The notes: generated by a model not told the origin, from the sequence alone. Shown: positions 1-5,629, numbered from the stretch's first letter. The stretch is 6,952 bases of DNA from Selenomonadaceae bacterium (GCA_017445435.1 JAFSUE010000339.1:1-6952), one strand, 5' to 3'. Made by a program: numbers and translations.

Positions 1-1418
1 ATTGGAATCGCCAGCGTAAACGTTGTACCTTTGCCGACCGTGCTTTCAACGTCAATCGTGATGTCGTGACTGTCAGCAATTACCTTCGCCATATAAAGCC
101 CAATTCCGCTACCGCCAACTTCATTTACAAAAGAATTTCCAGAAAGACGCACGCCGCGTTCAAAAATCTTGTCGAAATCTTTCGCCGCAATGCCAATTCC
201 ATTATCAGCAATGCTTACAAAAACTTTGTCGCCCTGCTTAATGGAACTTAGCTTGACACTTCCACCATTCGGCGTGTACTTAATCGCGTTGTCAAGAAAA
301 ATCCTAAGTATCTGCAGAATTGCCGCCTTATCGCCGTAAATCTGCGCGGCGTCATTGCGAATCAACTTGACTTCGTGATTTTCGCCTTCAACTGTAATTG
401 TCCGCTGAAAAGCTACGTCAACAATTTCCGACAAGTTCAAATTTTCTTTGTGGAAGTTAGATTTATTTTCATCTTTATTCGGACGCAAATTTTTTAACAA
501 AGTTTGCATATTCTGCGCTTCGTCGAGAATTACATTGACACTTTCATTTCGCAATTCTTGATTATCGCCGCCGTATTTCTCCAAAATTTCGGCGTAACCT
601 TCAATGACGGTTAAAGGCTTGCGAAGTTCATGGGAGGCGTTGGACACAAAATCTTTATGGCGGGAAATATCGCCCTGCATATGATCCAGCATCGTATTAA
701 AAGTTTTCGCAAGCTCCGTAATTTCATCATTAGTCGGCGGTACAGGAATTCTTTCCTTGACATTTTCGCGTTCACTTTCCAGCGTAATTTTTCTAGCTAG
801 CGCAGTAATTTTTTCAATAGGATGTAAAATTTTTCTGCTGACGAATTGCCCTACCTTGAATGAAAAAAATATTCCCAGCAAATTTATAATGAGCATAAAA
901 GATAACAAGTCCGTGAAAATATTTCGCTGTGAAGTGATTGTCCTGAAAAAGTACAGCGTCAAGTAGCCGTCGGGCTTGTAGTAAGTCAATTTGCCGCGAT
1001 AGACCAGGGCATTTCTAAGTTGCGCAACGTCAAAATCATTATCAGCTAAAAGCGGCGGTTTATTCATAATATTTTTTTCAAACATTTCATTGGAAGGGTA
1101 GTTGACTTCGTTAGTATCGAAAATTAAATTGCCCTGCTCATCAAAAATTCTAAGCACGACGCCAGACAGTAGCGCTTTGTGTATGGAATGAAAAATTAAA
1201 TCGTCGGAATGTTGTTTAGACTCGTTCAAAATTTTTTCAGCAGTTCGCATACTGTATTTGATTGTAGCTTCGGCAGGATGATATAGCGCGTATGAAACGC
1301 CGCCTACCAAAACTACGTTAAGTACGACAATCGGCAAAAGAAAAAACGCCGCAAAAATTCCAGTGATTTTTGTGGAAATTTTTCTGCTGGCGTACCAATC
1401 ATGAATTTTTCTTAGCAT
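1..1418 (-). CDS. Membrane sensor histidine kinase, 3' end cut by window
   Basis: The frame is open from an ATG at 1418 to the window edge (472 codons); only the last few residues are missing. The protein is a two-component sensor kinase that autophosphorylates on His and passes the phosphate to a response regulator. Visible parts, in order: membrane segment ~20-45; extracytoplasmic region ~47-165 with no recognised sensor fold; second membrane segment ~167-190; HAMP linker ~190-245 (HPIEKI near 199-204); H box SHELRKPL with phospho-acceptor His263; N box LDNAIKYT ~375-382; G1 box DNGIGI ~405-410; F box ~418-421; G2 box GSGIGLYMAK ~436-445. The residue after HELR is Lys267, where Thr or Asn is usual. 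The ribosome binding site is weak (GTGGG about 12 nt upstream). It starts 34 nt after the esterase stop and is probably co-transcribed with it. No response regulator is seen on this side. The class is certain; the signal and partner are unknown. Confidence 0.95.
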   Translation of the reverse strand, partial: MLRKIHDWYASRKISTKITGIFAAFFLLPIVVLNVVLVGGVSYALYHPAEATIKYSMRTAEKILNESKQHSDDLIFHSIHKALLSGVVLRIFDEQGNLIFDTNEVNYPSNEMFEKNIMNKPPLLADNDFDVAQLRNALVYRGKLTYYKPDGYLTLYFFRTITSQRNIFTDLLSFMLIINLLGIFFSFKVGQFVSRKILHPIEKITALARKITLESERENVKERIPVPPTNDEITELAKTFNTMLDHMQGDISRHKDFVSNASHELRKPLTVIEGYAEILEKYGGDNQELRNESVNVILDEAQNMQTLLKNLRPNKDENKSNFHKENLNLSEIVDVAFQRTITVEGENHEVKLIRNDAAQIYGDKAAILQILRIFLDNAIKYTPNGGSVKLSSIKQGDKVFVSIADNGIGIAAKDFDKIFERGVRLSGNSFVNEVGGSGIGLYMAKVIADSHDITIDVESTVGKGTTFTLAIP

Positions 1419-1452
1419 AAAATTTATTTACCCACTGCGTTTAATCGTAAAA

Positions 1453-2274
1453 TTATTTTAGTTGCTTGACAAAGTAGTCTGTAACAATGCCAGCCGTCTT
1501 TGCAACGTCCTGTGAAAAGCCATGATCAAATTTCGGCAGAAGTTCAAGCCAGCTATTCAAGTAAATGTGCTTATAGTGCAAGCTGTAAGTGTACGGAACA
1601 ACTGTATCGCCCGTGCCGTGAATCATCAGCGCTGGACCTTGATAACGTTCAGCCGTTTCATAAATCGGAAGAGTTTGCGCAGTTAAAATGTAATTGCGTC
1701 CAAGTTTATGACCGCCAAAAATTTCAACAGTTTCAGGCGGGTTAATCGAATCGTACGTTTTATCAAAAATATGACCGCGTATCGCGTCGTCACGTAAAAC
1801 TGCGGCAGGCGCCATTAACGCAATAGCTTTAACTTTATTCGTACCGAGTTCACCAGCAACCATACTTGTCACGACGCCGCCTTGAGAATGCCCAGCGATT
1901 GAAATACTTGTCACGCCTGGCAACTGGCTAGCGTAGCTGAAAACTTTTTTAGCGTCTTCAATTTCGTTTAAAACGGTCATATCGGAAAAATTTCCTTCGC
2001 TGTCGCCGTGTCCATTGAAGTCAAAACGTATTGACGCAATGCCGACTTTTTCTAAATCATTTGCAAGCGTCGTCAGCAACGGTTCATTTTTATTGCCCGT
2101 GAAACCGTGACAAATTATTACAAGCGGGTAGGAAGATTTACCGTCAGGCGTCTGCAGTACGGCAGAAAGTTTTCCGTGATCGCCATTAATTTGAAAGGCT
2201 TGACTTTTCGCGTTGGCAGTCAATGGCAAACTTACGAAGGCGGCAAGTAACAGGCTTAAAAAAATTTTCAACAC
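1453..2274 (-). CDS. Exported alpha/beta hydrolase, feruloyl/cinnamoyl esterase-like
   Basis: This is a 273-residue serine hydrolase if it starts at the GTG at 2274. That start is chosen because GGGAG lies 8 nt upstream (2283-2287) and because it places a clean Sec signal peptide at the N-terminus (hydrophobic core ~4-18, cleavage after ANA at residue 22). The frame stays open upstream to a GTG inside the preceding terminator stem, which is not credible as a start. Seen: oxyanion motif HGFTGNKNE at 56-64, GHGDSEG at 88-94, nucleophile elbow GHSQGG with Ser130, acid Asp223 in HGTGDTVVPY, and His251 in FDHGFS. A lid-like insertion lies at ~158-205. The HGFTGN, GHSQGG and DTVVPY motifs recall the cinnamoyl/feruloyl esterases of gut Lactobacillus and Butyrivibrio, which release hydroxycinnamates from plant cell wall; the substrate is inferred. 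Another carboxylesterase activity is possible. It has its own probable promoter and lies 34 nt upstream of the histidine kinase. Confidence 0.9.
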   Translation of the reverse strand: MLKIFLSLLLAAFVSLPLTANAKSQAFQINGDHGKLSAVLQTPDGKSSYPLVIICHGFTGNKNEPLLTTLANDLEKVGIASIRFDFNGHGDSEGNFSDMTVLNEIEDAKKVFSYASQLPGVTSISIAGHSQGGVVTSMVAGELGTNKVKAIALMAPAAVLRDDAIRGHIFDKTYDSINPPETVEIFGGHKLGRNYILTAQTLPIYETAERYQGPALMIHGTGDTVVPYTYSLHYKHIYLNSWLELLPKFDHGFSQDVAKTAGIVTDYFVKQLK

Positions 2275-2304
2275 GTCCACCACTCCCAAAAAATTTTTTA
2301 GTGA

Positions 2305-2333
2305 ATAGTAGCATTGACTGAAAATTTTTGCAA
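2305..2333 (-). promoter_or_regulatory. Probable sigma-70-type promoter for esterase and kinase
   Basis: On the minus strand TTGCAA (2328-2333) and TACTAT (2305-2310) are separated by exactly 17 bp. Each matches 4 of 6 consensus positions. The site lies directly after the T-tract of the rplL terminator and about 30 nt before the esterase start, so a fresh start of transcription here makes sense. The hexamers are imperfect and the region is AT-rich, so a chance match is possible. Confidence 0.5.
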
Positions 2334-2334
2334 C

Positions 2335-2364
2335 AAAAAAATGGCGTCGACATTTCAACGCCAC
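2335..2364 (-). terminator. Rho-independent terminator of the rplJL operon
   Basis: The minus-strand RNA forms a six-pair stem, TGGCGT (2358-2363) with ACGCCA (2342-2347), extendable by one G-U pair, with a ten-base loop. Seven T follow (2335-2341). It begins 42 nt after the rplL stop. It marks the end of the ribosomal operon and separates it from the esterase gene. Confidence 0.85.
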
Positions 2365-2405
2365 GTAATAAAAATTTTGTCTGTAAAAGTTTTATTCGGA
2401 TAAAA

Positions 2406-2780
2406 TTATTTAATTTCGACTTTCGCGCCAACTTCTTCAAGTTTAGCTTTGAGTGCTTCAGCATCAGCTTTAGAAATTTTTTCTTTAACAGGTGCAGGAG
2501 CGCCATCAACAAGAGCTTTAGCTTCTTTAAGACCAAGACCAGTAGCTTCACGAACAGCTTTAATAACTTTGATTTTTTCAGCGCCGATTTCAGCAAGGAT
2601 AACATCAAATTCGGTTTTTTCTTCTTCTTCAGCCGCCGCCGCAGGAGCCGCACCAGCTGCCGCAACTGCTACAGGAGCCGCCGCAGATACGCCAAATTTT
2701 TCTTCCATAGCTTTAACAAGTTCGGAAAGTTCCAAAACTGTCATAGAGCCAATAGCTTCAATAATTTCTTCTTTAGTCAT
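2406..2780 (-). CDS. rplL: 50S ribosomal protein L7/L12
   Basis: The 124-residue protein has the usual length and layout of L7/L12: an N-terminal dimerisation helix domain (~1-33, MTVLELSELVKAMEEKFGV), an Ala-rich flexible hinge (~34-55) and the compact C-terminal domain (~56-124) with the factor-binding helix GLGLKEAKALVDGAP. Dimers bind L10 to build the ribosomal stalk, which recruits IF2, EF-Tu, EF-G and release factors and stimulates their GTPase activity. The ATG follows a GGAGGG ribosome binding site 9 nt upstream. It lies 79 nt after rplJ, and that gap holds a heptanucleotide repeat. A strong terminator follows, and rpoB is not next, which is unusual. Expression should be set by the L10 leader upstream of rplJ. 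Confidence 0.98.
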   Translation of the reverse strand: MTKEEIIEAIGSMTVLELSELVKAMEEKFGVSAAAPVAVAAAGAAPAAAAEEEEKTEFDVILAEIGAEKIKVIKAVREATGLGLKEAKALVDGAPAPVKEKISKADAEALKAKLEEVGAKVEIK

Positions 2781-2820
2781 TATAAATTTCCCTCCATAAT
2801 AGCTTTTAGGAATTAAAAAT

Positions 2821-2855
2821 TCTACATTCTACATTCTACATTCTTAATTCTTAAT
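2821..2855. repeat. Heptanucleotide tandem repeat in the rplJ-rplL gap
   Basis: On the plus strand the gap reads as five 7-nt units in register: TCTACAT three times (2821-2841), then TCTTAAT twice (2842-2855), ending next to the rplJ stop. The two unit types differ at two positions. The repeat is transcribed within the rplJL message between the L10 and L7/L12 genes. Two other gaps in this window carry related 7-nt-period sequence. Function is unknown; it may simply be slippage-prone spacer DNA. Confidence 0.85.
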
Positions 2856-2859
2856 TCGT

Positions 2860-3411
2860 TTACGCCGCCGCGCCTTCTTTTTCTTTTTTGTCGCGAATAG
2901 CCGCGATAACGCCGACAGCATTGCGAATGATAGCAGACAGTACGCCAACAGTATTTGAAAGTGGCGCGTTCATGCTGCCCAAAAGTTTTGCGATAAGTTC
3001 TTCCTTGCTAGGCAGTGCCGCCAACGCTTTAACGTCTTTTTCGTCGATAACTTTACCGTCAAGAATACCCGCTTTAATCGTCAAAATTCCAGCGTCTTCA
3101 AGTTTATTTTTCTTCATGAAGTCACAAAGAATTTTCGCAGGTGCAACAGCGTCAGTCGCGGAAAAAGCTATAGCCGTCGTGCCTTCAAGGTGAGTTTCAA
3201 GCCCTTCAATGCCAACATTTTTAGCGGCAATACGGAGCATTGTATTTTTTACAACTTTATAAGTGACGCCAGCTTCGCGAAGTTCACGTCTCATTTGCGT
3301 ATCAGTCGCAACGTTCAAGCCTTTGTAGCTAGTTATTACAAGACCTTGAGCGCTTGTCAACCAATTTTGAATTTCGGAAACTACCGCCTCTTTTTTAGGT
3401 GTTACTCCCAC
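2860..3411 (-). CDS. rplJ: 50S ribosomal protein L10
   Basis: The 183-residue L10 anchors the L7/L12 dimers to 23S rRNA as the base of the ribosomal stalk. Seen: an N-terminal globular RNA-binding domain with SYKGLNV and RRELREAGVTYKVVKNTM at ~28-58, and an Ala-rich C-terminal helix (~140-183) that in the family carries L12 dimers. Length is normal for a Bacillota L10. The start is a GTG at 3411; GGAGGTGA at 3421-3428 precedes it with a slightly long spacing of 9 nt from the A, and no in-frame start fits better because the alternative GTG hits a stop after three codons. Autoregulated: a complete L10 leader with terminator lies immediately upstream. In B. subtilis the L10-(L12)4 complex binds this leader and promotes termination. 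Confidence 0.97.
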   Translation of the reverse strand: MGVTPKKEAVVSEIQNWLTSAQGLVITSYKGLNVATDTQMRRELREAGVTYKVVKNTMLRIAAKNVGIEGLETHLEGTTAIAFSATDAVAPAKILCDFMKKNKLEDAGILTIKAGILDGKVIDEKDVKALAALPSKEELIAKLLGSMNAPLSNTVGVLSAIIRNAVGVIAAIRDKKEKEGAAA

Positions 3412-3433
3412 TTTATAAGTTCACCTCCTAATT

Positions 3434-3462
3434 AAAAAATCCCCGACCTAAGACAATCGGAG
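3434..3462 (-). terminator. Regulated terminator within the L10 leader
   Basis: The stem CTCCGA (3457-3462) pairs with TCGGGG (3441-3446) through six pairs, one of them G-U, around a ten-base loop. Six T follow (3434-3439). It ends only a few bases before the rplJ ribosome binding site, so termination here would switch off rplJ and rplL together without affecting the genes upstream. Confidence 0.85.
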
Positions 3463-3521
3463 AAAAATTTTAATAGCTCCAACCTCGACAGGATTTATTT
3501 TTGTACCTGTTGTCTTAGGTT
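3434..3521 (-). promoter_or_regulatory. L10 leader RNA (attenuator) of rplJL
   Basis: The minus-strand RNA shows the Bacillota L10-binding element. An outer stem AACCT (3517-3521) pairs with AGGTT (3481-3485). An asymmetric internal loop, AAGACAA-type on one side and TCG on the other, follows, and an inner stem CAGG (3506-3509) pairs with CCTG (3489-3492). Downstream is a terminator hairpin whose ten-base loop TTGTCTTAGG (3447-3456) is the exact complement of CCTAAGACAA (3510-3519). Inferred switch: that ten-pair helix forms when L10 is scarce and prevents the terminator; L10-(L12)4 binding holds the 5' strand in the aptamer and lets the terminator form. The mechanism is established for B. 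subtilis; the pairings are read directly here. Confidence 0.9.
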
Positions 3522-3540
3522 TTATTTTAAGTAGAAAATT

Positions 3541-3900
3541 TTATCTTAATTGAATGGATTCGTTAGAATCTACAATTACTTGGCTAGCGTTGAGTAGATC
3601 AAAGTAATCTGGTATATAAAATCCATTGCCATCGCTAAACTTTACGCCGATACTGTACGACGAATACGAAGTAGTATCGCAATTTATTCGTACGGATTCG
3701 CCGTTGCGAAGGACACTTACTCCAAGATAGTTGGTGTACAGATCAATAGATGAAGCCGCCATGATGTTGAGTTCAACAATATCTTTTCCAGAATGATTTA
3801 CAAGCGTAAAGCCAGTAGCGTCCGCATTTGCTCTGCCGCTTAATGCTACTGAAAAAATCAATGCAACTAATACGACTTTCAACAATTTAAAACTTTTCAT
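3541..3900 (-). CDS. Small exported protein, unknown function (copy B)
   Basis: The 119-residue protein starts at the ATG at 3900, preceded by GGTGATC six nt upstream; four more in-frame codons open upstream at 3912 but would overlap that site. Residues 1-22 form a Sec signal peptide identical to that of its neighbour at 4026-4385, with cleavage likely after ANA or ADA (~26-28). The mature part begins FTLVNHSGKDIVELNI and keeps the pattern LGVSVLRNGES, then FSDGNG, shared with the neighbour. I read it as a small beta-rich secreted domain found in uncharacterised exported proteins; that family assignment is from memory and unsure. Its mature part is rich in Ser and Tyr and lacks the Trp residues of copy A. 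It lies between an L10-leader-like RNA and the true L10 leader, so it is transcribed with rplA upstream of L10 attenuation. Function unknown. Confidence 0.85.
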   Translation of the reverse strand: MKSFKLLKVVLVALIFSVALSGRANADATGFTLVNHSGKDIVELNIMAASSIDLYTNYLGVSVLRNGESVRINCDTTSYSSYSIGVKFSDGNGFYIPDYFDLLNASQVIVDSNESIQLR

Positions 3901-3912
3901 AAAGATCACCAT

Positions 3913-3980
3913 AGAAAAATTTTAATAACTCCGACCTCGACAGGTAATTTAATCGGCAAGCCGAACCTGTTGTCTTCAGT
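3913..3980 (-). other. Orphan L10-leader-like aptamer lacking its terminator
   Basis: This RNA repeats the core of the L10 leader: GAAGACAACAGGT (3962-3974), then ACCTGTCGAGGT, with an inner stem CAGGT/ACCTG and an outer stem keeping four pairs (GACT with GGTC). The outermost A-U pair of the true leader appears here as G-C, a compensated change, while the pair next to the internal loop is lost. The inner loop carries an extra small hairpin, TCGG/CCGA closed by CTTG. The terminator half and the anti-terminator partner are absent; sequence switches to the ribosome binding site of the small gene. It may still bind L10, or it may be a decaying remnant. Confidence 0.75.
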
Positions 3981-4025
3981 CAATTTAAATTCAATGCGCT
4001 AAAAATTAATCGCGCAGAAAAAGTT

Positions 4026-4385
4026 TTAATATTGAATTGCCGCGCCGTCAAATCTCAACGTAATTATTGACACTCTGAACAAGTCAATATCTTCCCAAAT
4101 CCACTCATTACCGTTGCTGAAAGTTGCCTTCATATCCCAGTATCTGTCAGTTTCTCTACGGCTAAAACTGATGTATTCAGAATCGCCATTTTCCAGTATA
4201 TCAACGCCAAGAATATCATCATCCCAGAAAAAAGTATCACTTGGCGTAATGTAAAGGCTAATAATATCTCTACCAGTATCATTGATAAGCAGGAAGTCTT
4301 GACGACCTGCAAAAGCCGTGCCGCTTAAAGCTACTGAAAAAATCAGTGCAACTAATACAACTTTCAACAATTTAAAACTTTTCAT
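4026..4385 (-). CDS. Small exported protein, unknown function (copy A)
   Basis: The 119-residue protein starts at the ATG at 4385, six nt after AAGGTGATC-type ribosome binding sequence; an upstream in-frame GTG at 4394 lies inside that site and is rejected. Residues 1-22 are a Sec signal peptide identical to copy B, with cleavage expected after AFA (~26). The mature domain, about 93 residues, starts with FLLINDTGRDIISLYI and carries SDTFFWDDDILGVDILENGD, FSNGNEW and EDIDLF. Aromatic and acidic residues are frequent (four Trp), it has no Cys, and it is predicted soluble outside the membrane. It shares roughly 30% of mature residues with copy B. It begins 26 nt after the rplA stop, so it is almost certainly translated from the ribosomal-protein message. 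It could be a surface-associated or cell-envelope protein; no function can be assigned. Confidence 0.87.
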   Translation of the reverse strand: MKSFKLLKVVLVALIFSVALSGTAFAGRQDFLLINDTGRDIISLYITPSDTFFWDDDILGVDILENGDSEYISFSRRETDRYWDMKATFSNGNEWIWEDIDLFRVSIITLRFDGAAIQY

Positions 4386-4411
4386 AAAGATCACCTTAGA
4401 AAAATTTTATT

Positions 4412-5095
4412 TTACGGCAGAACTACTGGAATGCTAGGACCCATTGCCGCGCAAAGATGAATTGAGCGGACGTATTGACCTTTAGCCGCCGCAGGTTTCA
4501 CGCGGATCAACGTATCAAGTAACGTCTGATAATTTTCTTTCAGCTTGTCAGCATCGAATGACGCCTTGCCAATAGGGCAGTGAATGTTGCCAGCTTTATC
4601 GGTACGATATTCAACTTTACCAGCTTTTTGTTCAGCGATAGCCTTTGCAACGTCAGGCGTGACAGTGCCAAGTTTTGGGTTAGGCATAAGTCCGCGCGGA
4701 CCTAAAAGTTTACCGAGACGACCTACAACGCCCATCATATCGGGAGTTGCAATAGCTACGTCGAAGTCGAACCAGCCGCCTTGAATTTTCGCAACGAGTT
4801 CATCAGAACCTACGAAGTCAGCGCCAGCATCTTGTGCAACTTGAACTTTTTCGCCCTTCGTGAAAACTAAAACTTTTTTAGTTTTGCCTGTGCCGTTGGG
4901 AAGGACGATAGCGCCGCGCACTTGCTGATCAGCGTATTTAGGGTCGACGCCTAAGCGGACGTGCATTTCAATAGTTTCGTCGAACTTCGCCGTTGCAGTT
5001 TTCTTTGCAAGTTCAACTGCCGCGTCAACGTCATAAACTTTGCCGTGTTCGATAAGTTCCAACGCCGCACGATATTTTTTGCTACGTTTTACCAT
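4412..5095 (-). CDS. rplA: 50S ribosomal protein L1
   Basis: L1 forms the mobile stalk beside the ribosomal E site and takes part in moving deacylated tRNA out; in many bacteria it also represses its own L11-L1 message. The start is the ATG at 5095 (MVKRSKKY), because AGGAGG lies 8 nt upstream and this gives the family's usual length (227 residues); an ATG 14 codons earlier would add an atypical N-terminus. Seen: N-terminal KVYDVDAAVELAKKTA, conserved TGKTKKVLVF (~69-78), MMGVVGRLGKLLGPRGLMPNPK spread over ~120-141, and the C-terminal KGQYVRSIHL and MGPSI. It follows rplK by 108 nt, a gap that contains heptanucleotide repeats, and is followed after 26 nt by a secreted-protein gene rather than by the L10 leader. 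Confidence 0.97.
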   Translation of the reverse strand: MVKRSKKYRAALELIEHGKVYDVDAAVELAKKTATAKFDETIEMHVRLGVDPKYADQQVRGAIVLPNGTGKTKKVLVFTKGEKVQVAQDAGADFVGSDELVAKIQGGWFDFDVAIATPDMMGVVGRLGKLLGPRGLMPNPKLGTVTPDVAKAIAEQKAGKVEYRTDKAGNIHCPIGKASFDADKLKENYQTLLDTLIRVKPAAAKGQYVRSIHLCAAMGPSIPVVLP

Positions 5096-5144
5096 TAAAA
5101 TTTCCTCCTGTGGTTTTAACGACATTAAGTCTTCCACTACATTT

Positions 5145-5199
5145 TAGCTAGTAGCTTGTAGTTTATCATTACGAATTACGCATTACGCATTCCTAATTA
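5145..5199. repeat. Imperfect heptanucleotide repeats in the rplK-rplA gap
   Basis: On the plus strand 5168-5195 reads as four 7-nt units: ATTACGA, ATTACGC, ATTACGC and ATTCCTA, followed by ATTAA. Just before it, 5145-5165 reads as TAGCTAG, TAGCTTG and TAGTTTA, another 7-nt rhythm shifted by two bases. The 20 nt at 5181-5200 are identical to 6789-6808 between two tRNA genes. The gap lies within the rplKA message. No ribosome binding site or coding potential depends on it. Confidence 0.8.
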
Positions 5200-5203
5200 A
5201 AAC

Positions 5204-5629
5204 TTACGCTACAACTTCAATTCCCATACTACGCGCAGTACCTTCAATCATACGTGTTGCCGCCTCGATTGAAGCCGCGTTCAAATCCTTCATTTTCATT
5301 TCCGCAATTTCCACAAGTTTAGCACGCGGAAGTTTAGCAACTTTCGTTTTATTCGGCTCGCCTGAACCTTTTTCAATGCCAGCCGCCTTTTTCAACAAAA
5401 CTGGTGCAGGTGGAGTCTTCGTGATGAAAGTGAAAGACCTGTCTTCGTAAACTGAAATTTCTACTGGAATAATCAAGCCAGCCTGCTGTGCTGTACGGTC
5501 ATTGAATTCTTTGACAAACGCCATAATGTTGACGCCTGCTTGACCAAGTGCAGGACCTACTGGCGGCGCGGGTGTCGCTTTACCTGCAGGAACTTGCAGT
5601 TTTACTACCTTAGTAACTTTTTTTGCCAT
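5204..5629 (-). CDS. rplK: 50S ribosomal protein L11
   Basis: The 141-residue L11 has the normal family length. It binds the GTPase-associated centre of 23S rRNA together with L10, and is needed for stringent-factor (RelA) activation and for thiopeptide binding. Seen: N-terminal domain ~1-70 with the proline-rich GKATPAPPVGPALGQAGVNI, and the C-terminal rRNA-binding domain ~75-141 with TPPAPVLLKKAAG and GTARSMGI. The ATG at 5629 is preceded by AGAGGAGGTGA, a near-perfect ribosome binding site. It begins 81 nt after nusG; that gap shows short AT-rich inverted repeats but no terminator or promoter I can support, so read-through from nusG is likely. No L1-binding leader could be recognised with confidence. 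Confidence 0.98.
   Translation of the reverse strand: MAKKVTKVVKLQVPAGKATPAPPVGPALGQAGVNIMAFVKEFNDRTAQQAGLIIPVEISVYEDRSFTFITKTPPAPVLLKKAAGIEKGSGEPNKTKVAKLPRAKLVEIAEMKMKDLNAASIEAATRMIEGTARSMGIEVVA

Larger units (their letters stand above)
3461..4409 (-). repeat. Tandem duplication of [small secreted gene + L10 leader]
   Basis: Two consecutive units, each a small exported-protein gene followed by an L10 leader aptamer, lie between rplA and rplJ. A 12-nt sequence, TAAAATTTTTCT on the minus strand, occurs at three places: just after rplA (4398-4409), at the unit junction (3913-3924) and inside the L10 leader (3461-3472). At the junction the sequence to its 5' side matches the leader (GTCGAGGT, GGAG, TTAT) and the sequence to its 3' side matches the leader of the first gene (GGTGATCTTT then ATG). 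This is the expected footprint of a duplication between short direct repeats. Confidence 0.75.

Noticed and set aside
66..966. Two small plus-strand open frames (66-251 and 757-966) as genes
   Set aside because: Both lie antisense to the histidine kinase and match no family; the kinase frame explains the sequence.
2275..2364. A 30-residue N-terminal extension of the esterase
   Set aside because: Its start codon lies inside the rplL terminator stem and it would put a charged segment before the signal peptide. The GTG at 2274 with GGGAG upstream fits better.
2186..2665. Minus-strand open frame rich in Lys and Leu overlapping rplL
   Set aside because: It is a shadow of rplL in another frame; it also runs through the terminator and has no ribosome binding site.
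2821..2855. CRISPR-like array in the repeats
   Set aside because: The units are 7 nt and contiguous, with no spacers; this is a simple tandem repeat.
2328..3435. Several plus-strand open frames opposite rplL and rplJ
   Set aside because: They are antisense shadows of certain ribosomal protein genes, rich in Phe or Ser from the complementary codons, with no ribosome binding sites.
3981..4025. Terminator between copy A and the orphan leader
   Set aside because: GCGC...GCGC gives only a four-pair stem with an AT-rich loop and no T-tract after it.
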